Positions 15,298-24,551 of a stretch of 64,000 nt of DNA are shown piece after piece. Each line of letters starts with the position of its first letter. Position 1 is the stretch's first letter. The stretch is from Tanticharoenia sakaeratensis NBRC 103193 (GTDB lineage Bacteria > Pseudomonadota > Alphaproteobacteria > Acetobacterales > Acetobacteraceae): positions 1 through 64,000 of the forward strand of contig NZ_BALE01000015.1 of assembly GCF_000963885.1 (NCBI RefSeq). Reading direction: 5' to 3'. The position numbers and the translations under genes were made by a program. Under the pieces are notes generated by a model. The model did not search any database. It saw nothing but the letters and a program-made list of their open reading frames with translations, and was not told where the DNA came from.

Positions 15298-18201
15298 TCA
15301 GACGGGCGCAAGGTCCGGCTGACGTGCCGAGGCATCCTCCCGCGCGCGGATCTCGACGCGTCCTTCGACGATGCGTGCGTCCCACGTCCGGAGCTGCTTC
15401 GTCGCGTCCTCGAGGCAGATGCCGTCGAGCAGGCGGAAATGCTGCTTGTAGAGAGGGGAGGCGACCACGAGCTGTCCTGCGATGTCACCGATGATGCCGC
15501 GGCCGATGACGTTGGCATTCGAGAACGGGTCGTGGTTGTCGATCGCGAAGACTTCGGCCGGGCGGCCATGCCGCTCGGGGATCAGGAACAAGGCAATTTG
15601 CGCACCATCGTGCCACGCCACGACACCGGAGCGTGCGACCAGATCGCTCTCGTCACACAGCACCCGCCATTCCTGCGGTCCGGCGGGCGTCGCCGGAGCC
15701 GGTGCAGTGTCGGCGGGCTTGACCTGATCGCGTTCCGGCACGGTCGCGATATTCGGGTCCGGCCGGCTGTCGTTCACGAATGTCCGGAAACGCTTGAGCT
15801 TTTCCTGGTCCGAAAGGGCGTCGCGCCATTCGCAATGATACGTGTCGACGACAGCCTGCATCTGCTGCTCAAGCTCTTCGGCGATGCCGAGCGTGTCGCG
15901 GATGATGACGTCCTTGAGATAATCCAGACCTCCTTCGAGGCCTTCGCGCCAGACGGACGTGCGTTGCAGCTTGTCGGCCGTACGGATGTAGAACATCAGG
16001 AACCGGTCTATGTATTTCACGAGCGTTTCGGAATCGAGGTCGGTCGCGAAAAGCTCGGCGTGGCGGGGGCGCATGCCGCCATTGCCACAGACATAGAGGT
16101 TCCAGCCGTTTTCGGTGGCGATGACGCCGACGTCCTTGCCCTGCGCCTCGGCGCATTCGCGCGTGCAGCCGGAGACGGCGAACTTGAGTTTGTGCGGAGA
16201 GCGCAGCCCCTTGTAACGGTTCTCGAGAGCGAGCGCCTGGCTCACGCTGTCCTGCACGCCGTACCGACACCACGTGCTGCCGACGCAGGATTTCACGGTG
16301 CGCGTCGATTTTCCATATGCATGTCCGGTCTCGAAACCGGCCTCGATCAGTTCGGCCCAGATATCGGGAAGCTGATGGATCTGCGCCCCGAACAGGTCGA
16401 TCCGCTGTCCGCCGGTGATCTTGGTGTACAGGCCGTATTTGCGGGCGACCGAGCCCAGCACGATCAGCTTCTCCGGCGTGATCTCGCCCCCGGCAATCCG
16501 CGGCATGACCGAATATGTGCCGTTCTTCTGCATGTTGGCCATGAACGTATCGTTCGTGTCCTGCAGTGGGATGTAGGCCGGATCGGTGATCGGCTTGTTC
16601 CAGGCGGACGCGAGGATCGAGCCCACGGTGGGCTTGCAGATATCGCACCCCAGGCCACCATTGCCGTGGCGGTCCATCAGATCCTCGAAGGTGCGGATGT
16701 CATGCACCCGCACGAGGGAATACAGTTCCTGTCGCGTGTGCGAGAAATGTTCGCACAGGGAATGATCGACCTCGATTCCACGTGCCGAAAGCTCCGTTTC
16801 GAACACGCTTTTCAGCAACGCCGTGCAGCCGCCGCAGCCTGTGGACGCCTTGGTAATCCCTTTCAGGCCCGGCAGATCCGCGCAGCCGTCATCGATCGCG
16901 GAACAGATCGCGCCCTTGGTGACGTTGTGGCAGGAGCAGATCGTGGCCGTGTCCGGCAGGGCATTCGCGCCTAGAAGCTCCGCGCCTTCACCACGCGGAA
17001 GGATCAGGGCCGCGGGATCGGCAGGCGGCTTGATGCCGTTCTGCACGAACTGCAGGATCGTGTCGTAATACGCATTATCGCCGACCAGAACGGCGCCCGT
17101 GACCCGTGATCCGTCGGCCGAGAGCACCAGGCGGCGGTAGGAACCGTCCGTTTCCCCGATGAAGCGATAACTCGTCGAGCCGGCCTCGGCGCCGTGCGCA
17201 TCACCGATCGAGCCGACATCGACGCCCAGCAGCTTGAGCTTCGTGGACATGTCGGCGCCCGTGAAGGCCGCGTCCTCGCCCGCGATCACGGCCGCCGCCG
17301 TGCGCGCCATGGTATAGCCGGGGGCGACAAGGCCGAAGACACGGTCCTGCCATGCGGCACACTCACCAATCGCGAAGATGTGGGGGTCGGACGTGCGGCA
17401 GTGGTTGTCGATTGCAATCCCGCCGCGCTGGCCCAGCGTCAGTCCACACATGCGCGCTAACCTGTCGTTCGGCCGGATGCCGGCTGAAAAGACGACGAGA
17501 TCCGTTTCGAGAACATCGCCGTCGGCAAATGTGAGCCTGTGGCGTCGGGATTCCCCGGCTTCGATGCCCTGTGTGGTGTGACTGGTCCGGACCTCGATGC
17601 CCATCGCCTCGATCCGGTGCCGGAGTGCAGCACCACCCTCCGCGTCGAGCTGCACCGGCATCAGGCGCGGCGCAAACTCCACGACCGAGACATCGAGGCC
17701 GAGCGACTTGACCGCATTGGCAGCCTCGAGCCCCAGCAGCCCGCCGCCAATGACGACACCATGACGCGCACCCTCGGCGGCCGCCCGGATCTGATCAAGA
17801 TCGTCGAGCGTGCGATAGACCAGACCAGCGGTGCCAGTATTGCCCGGGACTGGCGGCACGAACGGGTAGGAGCCGGTCGCGATGATGAGAGACTGGTAGG
17901 GATACGGCCCATGGTCGGTCTGGATGATGCGTGCGTCGCGGTCGATATCGATGACATGGACGCCGAGATGCAGCTCGATGCCATGGGCCGCGTGGAAATC
18001 GTCCTGATGCAGCCGCAGGGACAGCGCGTCCTGCCCAGTCATGTATTCCGTGAGATGGACGCGGTCGTAGGCCGGATGTTTCTCCGCGCCGAAGACATGG
18101 ATGCGGTGGCTCTCATGCAGGCCGTGGGTCACGAGCTGTTCGGCGCAGTAGTGGCCGACCATGCCGTTGCCGATGACGATGATGTTCGGTTTGTCCGTCA
18201 T
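15298..18201 (-). CDS. nirB: NAD(P)H nitrite reductase, NirB-NirD fusion
   Basis: 967 residues. The first 840 or so are NirB: two Rossmann folds of a pyridine-nucleotide oxidoreductase (IIVIGNGMVGHYCAEQL start; GVVIGGGLLGLEAANAV), then the BFD-type 2Fe-2S domain (CSCHNVTKG ... STGCGGC). The sulfite/nitrite reductase repeat follows, with siroheme/4Fe-4S cysteines in KSCVGSTWCRYG and VSGCTRECAEA. From about residue 845 a NirD domain is appended (EWRVLCDESDL ... VIGRGIIGDIAGQLVVASPLYKQHFRL), the Rieske-like fold that lacks the iron-binding Cys/His. It reduces nitrite to ammonium. NirB and NirD are usually separate genes, so the fusion fixes their ratio at 1:1. A Ala/Pro-rich linker separates the parts. 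Confidence 0.96.
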   Translation of the reverse strand: MTDKPNIIVIGNGMVGHYCAEQLVTHGLHESHRIHVFGAEKHPAYDRVHLTEYMTGQDALSLRLHQDDFHAAHGIELHLGVHVIDIDRDARIIQTDHGPYPYQSLIIATGSYPFVPPVPGNTGTAGLVYRTLDDLDQIRAAAEGARHGVVIGGGLLGLEAANAVKSLGLDVSVVEFAPRLMPVQLDAEGGAALRHRIEAMGIEVRTSHTTQGIEAGESRRHRLTFADGDVLETDLVVFSAGIRPNDRLARMCGLTLGQRGGIAIDNHCRTSDPHIFAIGECAAWQDRVFGLVAPGYTMARTAAAVIAGEDAAFTGADMSTKLKLLGVDVGSIGDAHGAEAGSTSYRFIGETDGSYRRLVLSADGSRVTGAVLVGDNAYYDTILQFVQNGIKPPADPAALILPRGEGAELLGANALPDTATICSCHNVTKGAICSAIDDGCADLPGLKGITKASTGCGGCTALLKSVFETELSARGIEVDHSLCEHFSHTRQELYSLVRVHDIRTFEDLMDRHGNGGLGCDICKPTVGSILASAWNKPITDPAYIPLQDTNDTFMANMQKNGTYSVMPRIAGGEITPEKLIVLGSVARKYGLYTKITGGQRIDLFGAQIHQLPDIWAELIEAGFETGHAYGKSTRTVKSCVGSTWCRYGVQDSVSQALALENRYKGLRSPHKLKFAVSGCTRECAEAQGKDVGVIATENGWNLYVCGNGGMRPRHAELFATDLDSETLVKYIDRFLMFYIRTADKLQRTSVWREGLEGGLDYLKDVIIRDTLGIAEELEQQMQAVVDTYHCEWRDALSDQEKLKRFRTFVNDSRPDPNIATVPERDQVKPADTAPAPATPAGPQEWRVLCDESDLVARSGVVAWHDGAQIALFLIPERHGRPAEVFAIDNHDPFSNANVIGRGIIGDIAGQLVVASPLYKQHFRLLDGICLEDATKQLRTWDARIVEGRVEIRAREDASARQPDLAPV

Positions 18202-18219
18202 GGTTCGGGTGTCCTTTGC

Positions 18220-19755
18220 TCAGAATCTGAAGGCCAGGGTCTGCATGATGAAGACGTCGTTCTTCGCGCCGGCGCGGTGCATCCCGTGTGATGCCACGAG
18301 GCCCGCGAGATCTTCCGTCCAGGTCCAGTGCGGGGCGAAGTTCCACGACCCTTGCGCTTGCGGAATCGTGCCGATGAAGCCGCCTGACAGGTTGTCGCGC
18401 CACGAGTAGGTCTTGCCGACAGCATAGACGGCGTCATTGGTGCTGTCTCGCCAGAATAGCGGCACATGCAGCTTGAAATGAAGGTTGCGGGCCGGTGCGA
18501 AGTCCATGATCGGCCCGGCGCCGACCAGGTTCTGCGAGGTCAGGGACAACGTGACGTCATTGTAATACGGGAGCGGAAAATACGGTGTCGCGAATGTACC
18601 GACCGCACCGTCCTTCGAACGATAGGACCCGCCGGAGAACAGGTCGGCCTGAATGCCGATCGACGGACGCCCGGCAAGGTCACGCCGGTTGTAGGTGATG
18701 GCGGCATTGACCGCGTAGGCTCGCACCGCGCGTGTGGGCTGGGCTTCGCTGGCCGGGCGGAACTGGCCACCCTGAAAGACCCCCGTCAGATTGACGCCGA
18801 ACGGGCCGGCCGTGCCCCACAGTTTCGCGCCGACATTGTCGCGACGCGTCGACCCGGCCTGTGATTTGCCTGGCGTCGCCGTGGGCAGAGCGGCCAGCGC
18901 ACCGCCATAGAGGTAGCCGATATAGAAGACGTCGGCGAAGAGTTGGCTCTTGTGGCCCATCAGCGTGAAGGCGGGCAGGGCCGTGGACGTATAGGCGCCA
19001 TACATGCGGGCGTTGTAGTTCGTGCCGTCGGAAAACACGCCGAGCGGCAGCTTGTTGGTCTGCATGAAATCGAACAGGTCGATCCGGAACCGCTTCCAGA
19101 TCGCATAGCCGCGAAATCCGTCCCAGGTCTGCTGAACGTTGGTCAGGTCGCGTGCGGACTGCATGGAAACAGGCGCATCCAGAAACACCTGCCGCCCGCC
19201 CATCACGCCGGTTTTCGCCCCGAGCAGTGTGCCCTTGACCTCGAGGATGCCTTGCTGGAGATCCAGGCGCTCGCGCTGCGTGCCGGTCTGATACCCGTAA
19301 TAATTCGATCCGCCGGCATTCCCGTACAGGAACTCGGCATACGCGCGGACGTGCTCGCCGAGATGCAGGTCGGCACCGTACTGGCTCCTGAGCAGGAGGC
19401 GGTTCGCATCGGTCTTGCCGGCCGTTCCCATGACGGGCTGGTTCTCGAAGATGTAGCGAAGCCGCTCTTCTCCTGAAAACGAGATCCAGACATCGTCCTT
19501 GTCGGTCAGTTTGACGTGCTTGAGTCGGTTGAACCAGTCCTGCCGACGACGTTCCGGCGGCGTCGATGTGAGGTTGGACCAGTCCTCCGCCCAGCGGGCC
19601 TGCCCGACGCCTCCGACGGCCCCGAAGCCCGCGGCTGCACCATCGCCTGTGCTGAAGACACCATAGTCGGTGCTGCCACCCGGCGGCGCGGCATGAGCCG
19701 GAACCGCGAGCGCAAGGGCTGTGAGGGGCGCGAGACCGAATGCGCGCGGGCTCAC
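18220..19755 (-). CDS. Alginate-export-family outer-membrane porin in the nitrate operon
   Basis: 511 residues from a GTG at 19755 that makes a GTGA overlap with the nitrate-transporter stop. This start gives a clean signal peptide (SPRAFGLAPLTALALAVPAHA). The body is an outer-membrane beta-barrel of the AlgE-like alginate-export family: alternating strands rich in Tyr/Phe/Trp/Gly, a typical LKHVKLTDKDDVWISFSGEE entry segment, and an aromatic C-terminal end (IMQTLAFRF). It lies between narK and nirB, so it probably serves as a diffusion channel for nitrate or another anion rather than alginate. No alginate genes are nearby. The role is inferred only from position. Confidence 0.85.
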   Translation of the reverse strand: MSPRAFGLAPLTALALAVPAHAAPPGGSTDYGVFSTGDGAAAGFGAVGGVGQARWAEDWSNLTSTPPERRRQDWFNRLKHVKLTDKDDVWISFSGEERLRYIFENQPVMGTAGKTDANRLLLRSQYGADLHLGEHVRAYAEFLYGNAGGSNYYGYQTGTQRERLDLQQGILEVKGTLLGAKTGVMGGRQVFLDAPVSMQSARDLTNVQQTWDGFRGYAIWKRFRIDLFDFMQTNKLPLGVFSDGTNYNARMYGAYTSTALPAFTLMGHKSQLFADVFYIGYLYGGALAALPTATPGKSQAGSTRRDNVGAKLWGTAGPFGVNLTGVFQGGQFRPASEAQPTRAVRAYAVNAAITYNRRDLAGRPSIGIQADLFSGGSYRSKDGAVGTFATPYFPLPYYNDVTLSLTSQNLVGAGPIMDFAPARNLHFKLHVPLFWRDSTNDAVYAVGKTYSWRDNLSGGFIGTIPQAQGSWNFAPHWTWTEDLAGLVASHGMHRAGAKNDVFIMQTLAFRF

Positions 19756-20990
19756 TGCGCAGCCTCCGATGCGCCCCAAGGTGCCGGCTGCTGCGTCCAC
19801 CGCCGCTTGCAGAACAGGACGCATACGAGCGCCACCAGTGCGATGCCCGCGAAGGCAAGGAAGCCGGGACCATACGAGCCGCTGGCCTGACGGGCCGCAC
19901 CGAGGGACGCCGCAAGATAGAACCCGCCGACGCCTCCGCTCATGCCGACCAGGCCGGTCAGAATGCCAACCTTGTGGGGAAAGCGCGTCGGGACCAGCTG
20001 GAACACGGCCCCGTTGCCGAGCCCGAGCACGATCATGCCGAGAAAGAAGATCGGGAATGCCAACATGATGGAGGGCAGTCCGATTGCGATCACTGCGTAG
20101 ATGGCGGCTGCCGCGGCATAGAGCAGGGTCAGGGCCTGCGTGCCGCCGATCCGGTCCGCCAGGGCGCCGCCCAGTGGCCGCACGAATGATCCCACGAAGA
20201 CGATGGCCGCCGTGCAGGCGCCGGCCATTGCCGGTGAGAGGCCATACTGATCATTGAAATAGATGGTCAGGAACGAGGCAAGGCCCACGAAACCGCCGAA
20301 GGTCACGCCATAGAACAGCATAAGGGACCAGCAATCGGCAGAGCGAAGCACCGGCCACCATGATGCGATCCCGTCGGTGTTCGGACGGCGTGCCGGCTCG
20401 CGCGCGAAGGTCAGGAAAATCCCCAGGACGATGACAAGCGGCACGCTCGCAAGCCCAAGGACGTTGACCCATCCGACGAGCGCCGCGAGCCCGGGTGCGA
20501 ACAGCGATGCCAGTGCCGTGCCGGAGTTGCCCGCACCCGCGATGCCGAGCGCCGTTCCCTGGTAGCGCGGCGGATACCATCCCGACACCAGCGGGAGTGC
20601 GATGGCGAAGGATGCGCCGGCAACGCCAAGGACGAGCGCCACACTGAACATGGCAGCATAGCTGTGCGGGGCGAGCAGCCATGTCAGCCACAACCCGACA
20701 ATTACGATCAACTGCGCTGCGATCGCTGTCCGATAGGGGCCGAACAGGTCCACGCATGCCCCGGCCAGGACACGGAAGGCCGCACCCGCCAGGACAGGTG
20801 TCGCAACCAGCAGCCCTTTCTGGCCCGGGTTGAGATGCAGGTCATGGGCGATCGCAACGCCCAAGGGGCCGAGCAGCACCCAGACCATGAACGACACGTC
20901 GAAATAGAGAAAGGCGGCAAGCAGCGTCGGCGCGTGGCCGGCCTTGAGAAAGCCTCTGTCCACAATCGGTTCCGAATGATGCGTGCGCAT
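19752..20990 (-). CDS. narK: NNP-family nitrate/nitrite transporter (NarK/NasA-type MFS)
   Basis: 412 residues, 12 predicted membrane helices. Both nitrate-porter signatures are present: GIAGAGNSGTALASLFAPGL in helix 5 and the GLGNGAVFQLVP motif in helix 11. The conserved arginines that bind nitrate should sit in helix 2 (AFRVLAGACVDLFGPYRT) and helix 8 (GSFVRPLGGALADRIGG). It imports nitrate through the inner membrane as the first gene of the operon. The next gene starts inside its stop codon. Regulation is probably by NasT acting on the 5' leader. Confidence 0.95.
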   Translation of the reverse strand: MRTHHSEPIVDRGFLKAGHAPTLLAAFLYFDVSFMVWVLLGPLGVAIAHDLHLNPGQKGLLVATPVLAGAAFRVLAGACVDLFGPYRTAIAAQLIVIVGLWLTWLLAPHSYAAMFSVALVLGVAGASFAIALPLVSGWYPPRYQGTALGIAGAGNSGTALASLFAPGLAALVGWVNVLGLASVPLVIVLGIFLTFAREPARRPNTDGIASWWPVLRSADCWSLMLFYGVTFGGFVGLASFLTIYFNDQYGLSPAMAGACTAAIVFVGSFVRPLGGALADRIGGTQALTLLYAAAAAIYAVIAIGLPSIMLAFPIFFLGMIVLGLGNGAVFQLVPTRFPHKVGILTGLVGMSGGVGGFYLAASLGAARQASGSYGPGFLAFAGIALVALVCVLFCKRRWTQQPAPWGASEAAQ

Positions 20991-21471
20991 GCGCAGGCAT
21001 CACGCCCTGGTCAGGCTGACGAACCGCCGTTGATTCGTCGTGTGTCGGGTCCGCAGTGCGCCGCGCCGCCGCTGACGGGCGCTGATGTGAAGGAAGCGTA
21101 TCAGCCGCAACGATCTGACGTCAAAATGTTTGTGCAAATGTGTCTGATGCATGGATCGCTGGAAGGGTAAGCCGGCGGCTGGCCGGCGCCCGTCTCGTCC
21201 AGCGCCGATGCATCAGGAGACGCTCGTTCGGCCCTGCCCGCGCACCCGGCTCGCGAGCACATGTAACGCCGTTTCAACTCCTGGCTTCACAGGAAACTGC
21301 CAGATCTGCATGGGCGCGGGCCGGTGTCTGCAGGCGGGCCAGCGGATGGCACTGCACGGAATGCCGGGGCAGGCGCAAATGGCGCCCGGTGCGCTCAGGC
21401 GTGGTCTCATCCGGGAAGGATCGCGCCGCTATGACGAGTAATCCATGGTGAGCTGCTCGCGGGACGGGAGT
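20991..21471 (-). promoter_or_regulatory. Leader/promoter region of the nitrate operon
   Basis: 480 bases without a gene. On the minus strand, just before narK, GACGAA and TTCGTC (21018-21023 and 21034-21039) can form a 6-bp stem with a 10-base loop. ANTAR proteins such as NasT act on leader hairpins, so this is a candidate, but the typical pair of adjacent hairpins with six-base loops was not clearly seen. A more AT-rich patch around 21115-21145 is the likely promoter. The distal part (21200-21471) shows nothing recognisable. Confidence 0.4.
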
Positions 21472-22821
21472 TCAGCGCCGGCCGGACGGAGGCGCCTGCA
21501 GCCCGACGCGGCCGTAGCGACGGGCGAATGCCAGGATCGCCACATACGACGGCAGGACCAGCGCCGTGAACGTGCCCTGGAAGCCGAAATGCATCTTCAG
21601 CCAGACATAGATCTGCGGAACGATCGCACCACCGCTGTAGGTCATGATCATCAATGCGGACGCGAGTGGTGTCGCGGAACCGGCCCCGCGAATGGCGATC
21701 GGGAAGATCGTCGGCATGATCATGGCATTGGCGACGCCGAGCAGGGCAACACACAGCACAGAGACATAGCCGTGCGTCAGGAAGGCGCAGGTTGTCAGGA
21801 CGATCCCGAGGGCACAGGAAAGCTCGAGGTAGCGTTCCTGCGATATGCGGCGCGGCACGACGATGAAACCTGCGGCGTAGCCGATCAGCATGCCGCCCAA
21901 TGTGAGGGACGTGAAGAATTTGGTCTGGTCAAGCGGCAGGCCGAATCCCTGTCCGTAGGTGCCGATCGCATCGCCCGCCATGACTTCGACGCCGACATAT
22001 AGGAACATTGCGACGATGCCGGCCAGGAGATGTGGTTTCAGCAGGCGATGGGTCGCATCGCCGGAGAGTGTCGGAAGAGGCGGCGCCTGCAGATCCGGGA
22101 GCGACGAACGCGCGACCATCATCGCGACCAGCACCAGCAGGGCGGCCATGCCGAGATACGGCCAGTAGATCGCCTTCACAAATGCTGCAAGGATTGCCGC
22201 GCGTGCCGTCGGATCGGAGGTTGCCTGCGCATGGGCGGCCACCCCGCCGATATCGTGCATGACGAGTGTGGCCAACACGATGGGGGCCAGGATACCCGCG
22301 AACTTGTTGCAGATCCCCATGATGGCGATGCGCTTCGCGGCCTGGGTTGGCGGACCGAGCAGGCTGACCAGTGGATTGATGACCACCTGCATCAGCGAAA
22401 GTCCGGCACCGAGCATGAGAAGACCGCCGAGCGCGCCGGCATAGATCCTGAGTGCGATGAACTGGCCGAACAGGGCGACGCCCATGGCGGAGACGAGAAT
22501 GGAGAAGGCCAAGCCGCGCTTGAGGCCGAGGCGTCGGGCGACGATCGATGCCGGAATGGAAAAGACGAGATAGGACACATAGAAAACGAGGGGAATGAAG
22601 AACGCATTGAAGTCGTTGAGGGAAAAGGCGACCCGGACGAACGAGATCAGCGGCCCGTTCAGCCACGTGACGAAGCCCATGGCGAAAAAGATGACGGCTG
22701 CCACGATCAGGGGCCCCCAGCCATGTGCACCGACCAGGCCCTCATCGGGCTCTGACGAAGCGGGGAAAGGGACGTCGTTCCTGCGCGCGGAAGATCGGGT
22801 GGTCATGGGTGTATCGCTCAT
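21472..22821 (-). CDS. Fucose-permease-family (FHS) sugar transporter, possibly N-acetylglucosamine
   Basis: 449 residues from the ATG at 22821, which overlaps the last base of the kinase stop (TGATG). Twelve predicted helices. The first helices FFAMGFVTWLNGPLISFVRV and FFIPLVFYVSYLVFSIPASI are typical of FHS-family MFS porters (FucP, GluP, NagP). A sugar kinase precedes it and a GH20 hexosaminidase lies in the same island, so N-acetylglucosamine is the likely cargo (NagP-like). Fucose, glucose or galactose cannot be excluded from sequence alone. Last gene of the leftward operon. Confidence 0.85.
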   Translation of the reverse strand: MSDTPMTTRSSARRNDVPFPASSEPDEGLVGAHGWGPLIVAAVIFFAMGFVTWLNGPLISFVRVAFSLNDFNAFFIPLVFYVSYLVFSIPASIVARRLGLKRGLAFSILVSAMGVALFGQFIALRIYAGALGGLLMLGAGLSLMQVVINPLVSLLGPPTQAAKRIAIMGICNKFAGILAPIVLATLVMHDIGGVAAHAQATSDPTARAAILAAFVKAIYWPYLGMAALLVLVAMMVARSSLPDLQAPPLPTLSGDATHRLLKPHLLAGIVAMFLYVGVEVMAGDAIGTYGQGFGLPLDQTKFFTSLTLGGMLIGYAAGFIVVPRRISQERYLELSCALGIVLTTCAFLTHGYVSVLCVALLGVANAMIMPTIFPIAIRGAGSATPLASALMIMTYSGGAIVPQIYVWLKMHFGFQGTFTALVLPSYVAILAFARRYGRVGLQAPPSGRR

Positions 22822-23717
22822 CAGAGAAAGGCCGCGCCGATCAGGCCGGCATCGCCGCCCAGGCGGGACGCGCTCAGGAGGGGCGGGGTGTTGGTGCGAA
22901 GGATGCGTGTCCTGACTGCCCGGTCGAGTGCCGCGATCAGATCTGGTGCGTTTGAAAGGCCGCCGCCGACGGGCACCGCAGTCGTACCGGTCAGGTTGAC
23001 GGCCAGCGCCAGCGCCGACGAGACGTAGCCGATGTAATAATCGAGCGTCCGGCACGCGTCAGGCTGGCCATTACGCCAGGCGGCAAGGATCGCGCGGCTG
23101 TCGAGCGCCCTGCCGCAGGACCAGTGGTGCAGACGTTCCAGCCCCCGGGCGCCCCCGATCGTATCGATACAGCCGCGCTGTCCGCAACCGCAGGGAAAGC
23201 AGGGGGTCGTTTTTTCGGCGCCCACGATGTGGGGGATGATGGGGCCGTGACCCCATTCGCCGGTCAGGCCGCCCGCGCCGGTTACCAGTCTGCCGCCGAG
23301 GACCAGCGCGCCGCCGACGCCTGTGCCGAGGATGATGCCCAGCACATTCTCGTGGCCTTGCGCCGCGCCAAGGCGACTTTCGGCGAGGGCGAAGCAATCC
23401 GCATCGTTGCCGATCCGGACGCGACGGCCGGTCAAGGCGCTCAGACGACCGGCGAGACCGACGCCGTTGACGCAAGGGATGTTTGCCGCCGTGCAGATCC
23501 CGGTCGCCGGATCCTGCAGTCCTGCCAGCGCGATGTGGAGATCGACGCCCGGGTGTCGGGCGGCAATGTCCGCCATTGCTGTCAGGAACGCATCGAGATC
23601 GTCGGTCGGCGTGGGTGTCCGGTCTCGCGGACCGAGCGTTCCGTCCGGATAGACCTGCGCGCAGTCGATGAACGAGCCGCCGATATCGGCGCAGAGAAGA
23701 GGGGATGTGAGTGTCAT
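22821..23717 (-). CDS. ROK-family sugar kinase (N-acetylglucosamine kinase-like)
   Basis: 298 residues. The ATP-binding LCADIGGSFIDCAQVYPDG at the N-terminus, GTGVGGALVLGGRLVTGAGG in the middle, and the ROK zinc motif CGCGQRGCIDTIGG are all present. The segment EWGHGPI just before the zinc site carries the sugar-binding Glu/His of NagK- and NanK-type kinases. It would phosphorylate free N-acetylglucosamine (or N-acetylmannosamine/glucose) after import. Start at 23717, 8 bases after the permease stop; a much longer open frame upstream is a shadow of the permease gene. No nagA or nagB follows, so the 6-phosphate must be used by genes elsewhere. Confidence 0.88.
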   Translation of the reverse strand: MTLTSPLLCADIGGSFIDCAQVYPDGTLGPRDRTPTPTDDLDAFLTAMADIAARHPGVDLHIALAGLQDPATGICTAANIPCVNGVGLAGRLSALTGRRVRIGNDADCFALAESRLGAAQGHENVLGIILGTGVGGALVLGGRLVTGAGGLTGEWGHGPIIPHIVGAEKTTPCFPCGCGQRGCIDTIGGARGLERLHHWSCGRALDSRAILAAWRNGQPDACRTLDYYIGYVSSALALAVNLTGTTAVPVGGGLSNAPDLIAALDRAVRTRILRTNTPPLLSASRLGGDAGLIGAAFL

Positions 23718-23725
23718 TGTCTCGT

Positions 23726-24550
23726 TCAGGATTGTTCGGACCGGGCGTCCAGTGCTTCGCGTAGTCCATCTCCCAGGCAGTTGAGCCCGATGACGGCCAG
23801 CGCGATGGCAAGTCCCGGAAACAGGCATGGCCAGAATGCGGCTCCAAGCACGTTGCGCCCGTCGCTCATCATCGTGCCCCATTCCGGCATGGGCGGTTGT
23901 GCGCCGAGACCGAGAAAAGAGAGACTTGCCGCGGACAGGACGACCGTACCTGCGCCCAGGGTGATCTGCACGAGAACGGGTGCCGCGATGTTGCGCAGCA
24001 TGTGACGGAACAGGATGCGCGCGCGCGATGCGCCCAGCACCTGCAATGCCTCGATATAGGTCGCATGCCGCAGCGCATGCGTCAGGTTTCGCGCAAGCCG
24101 CGTGTAGATCGGAATCGAGAAGGCCGCTATCGCCAGCAGGGCGTGAAACAGGCCCGGTCCCAGCAGACTGACGATCAGCAATGCCAGCACCAGGCCGGGA
24201 AAGGCGAAGGCCATGTCGGACAGGCCCATGATCGCGCGATCCAGCCACGATGGCGCCATGGCGGAGAAAAGACCGAGCGGAATGCCGATGCCCGCGGCGC
24301 ATGCCGTGCTGACGACCACTTCATACATCGTCAGCCGCAGACCGTAGATCAGCCGCAGGAAGATATCGCGACCAAAGGCATCGGTGCCGCAGGGATGGGT
24401 CCATGAAGGCGGTTGCAGCACATGATAGAGGTCCTGTGCCGAAGGGTCGCCTCCGATCACGACGGGGCCGATGGCGCCCAGCACGAGGGCAAGCCCGCAG
24501 AGCATGGCTCCGAGGCACAGGGCAGGATGGCGGCGCATGATGCGGATCAT
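23726..24550 (-). CDS. Peptide ABC transporter permease, DppC/OppC type
   Basis: 274 residues from the ATG at 24550, one base after the partner permease stop. N-terminal helix then a periplasmic segment (HPCGTDAFGRDIFLRLIYGLR, the usual GTDxxGRDxxSRxxxGxR motif). The binding-protein-dependent transport domain follows, with the EAA loop YIEALQVLGASRARILFRHML for contact with the ATPase. It forms the inner-membrane channel together with the DppB-type partner. Confidence 0.94.
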   Translation of the reverse strand: MIRIMRRHPALCLGAMLCGLALVLGAIGPVVIGGDPSAQDLYHVLQPPSWTHPCGTDAFGRDIFLRLIYGLRLTMYEVVVSTACAAGIGIPLGLFSAMAPSWLDRAIMGLSDMAFAFPGLVLALLIVSLLGPGLFHALLAIAAFSIPIYTRLARNLTHALRHATYIEALQVLGASRARILFRHMLRNIAAPVLVQITLGAGTVVLSAASLSFLGLGAQPPMPEWGTMMSDGRNVLGAAFWPCLFPGLAIALAVIGLNCLGDGLREALDARSEQS

Positions 24551-24551
24551 G

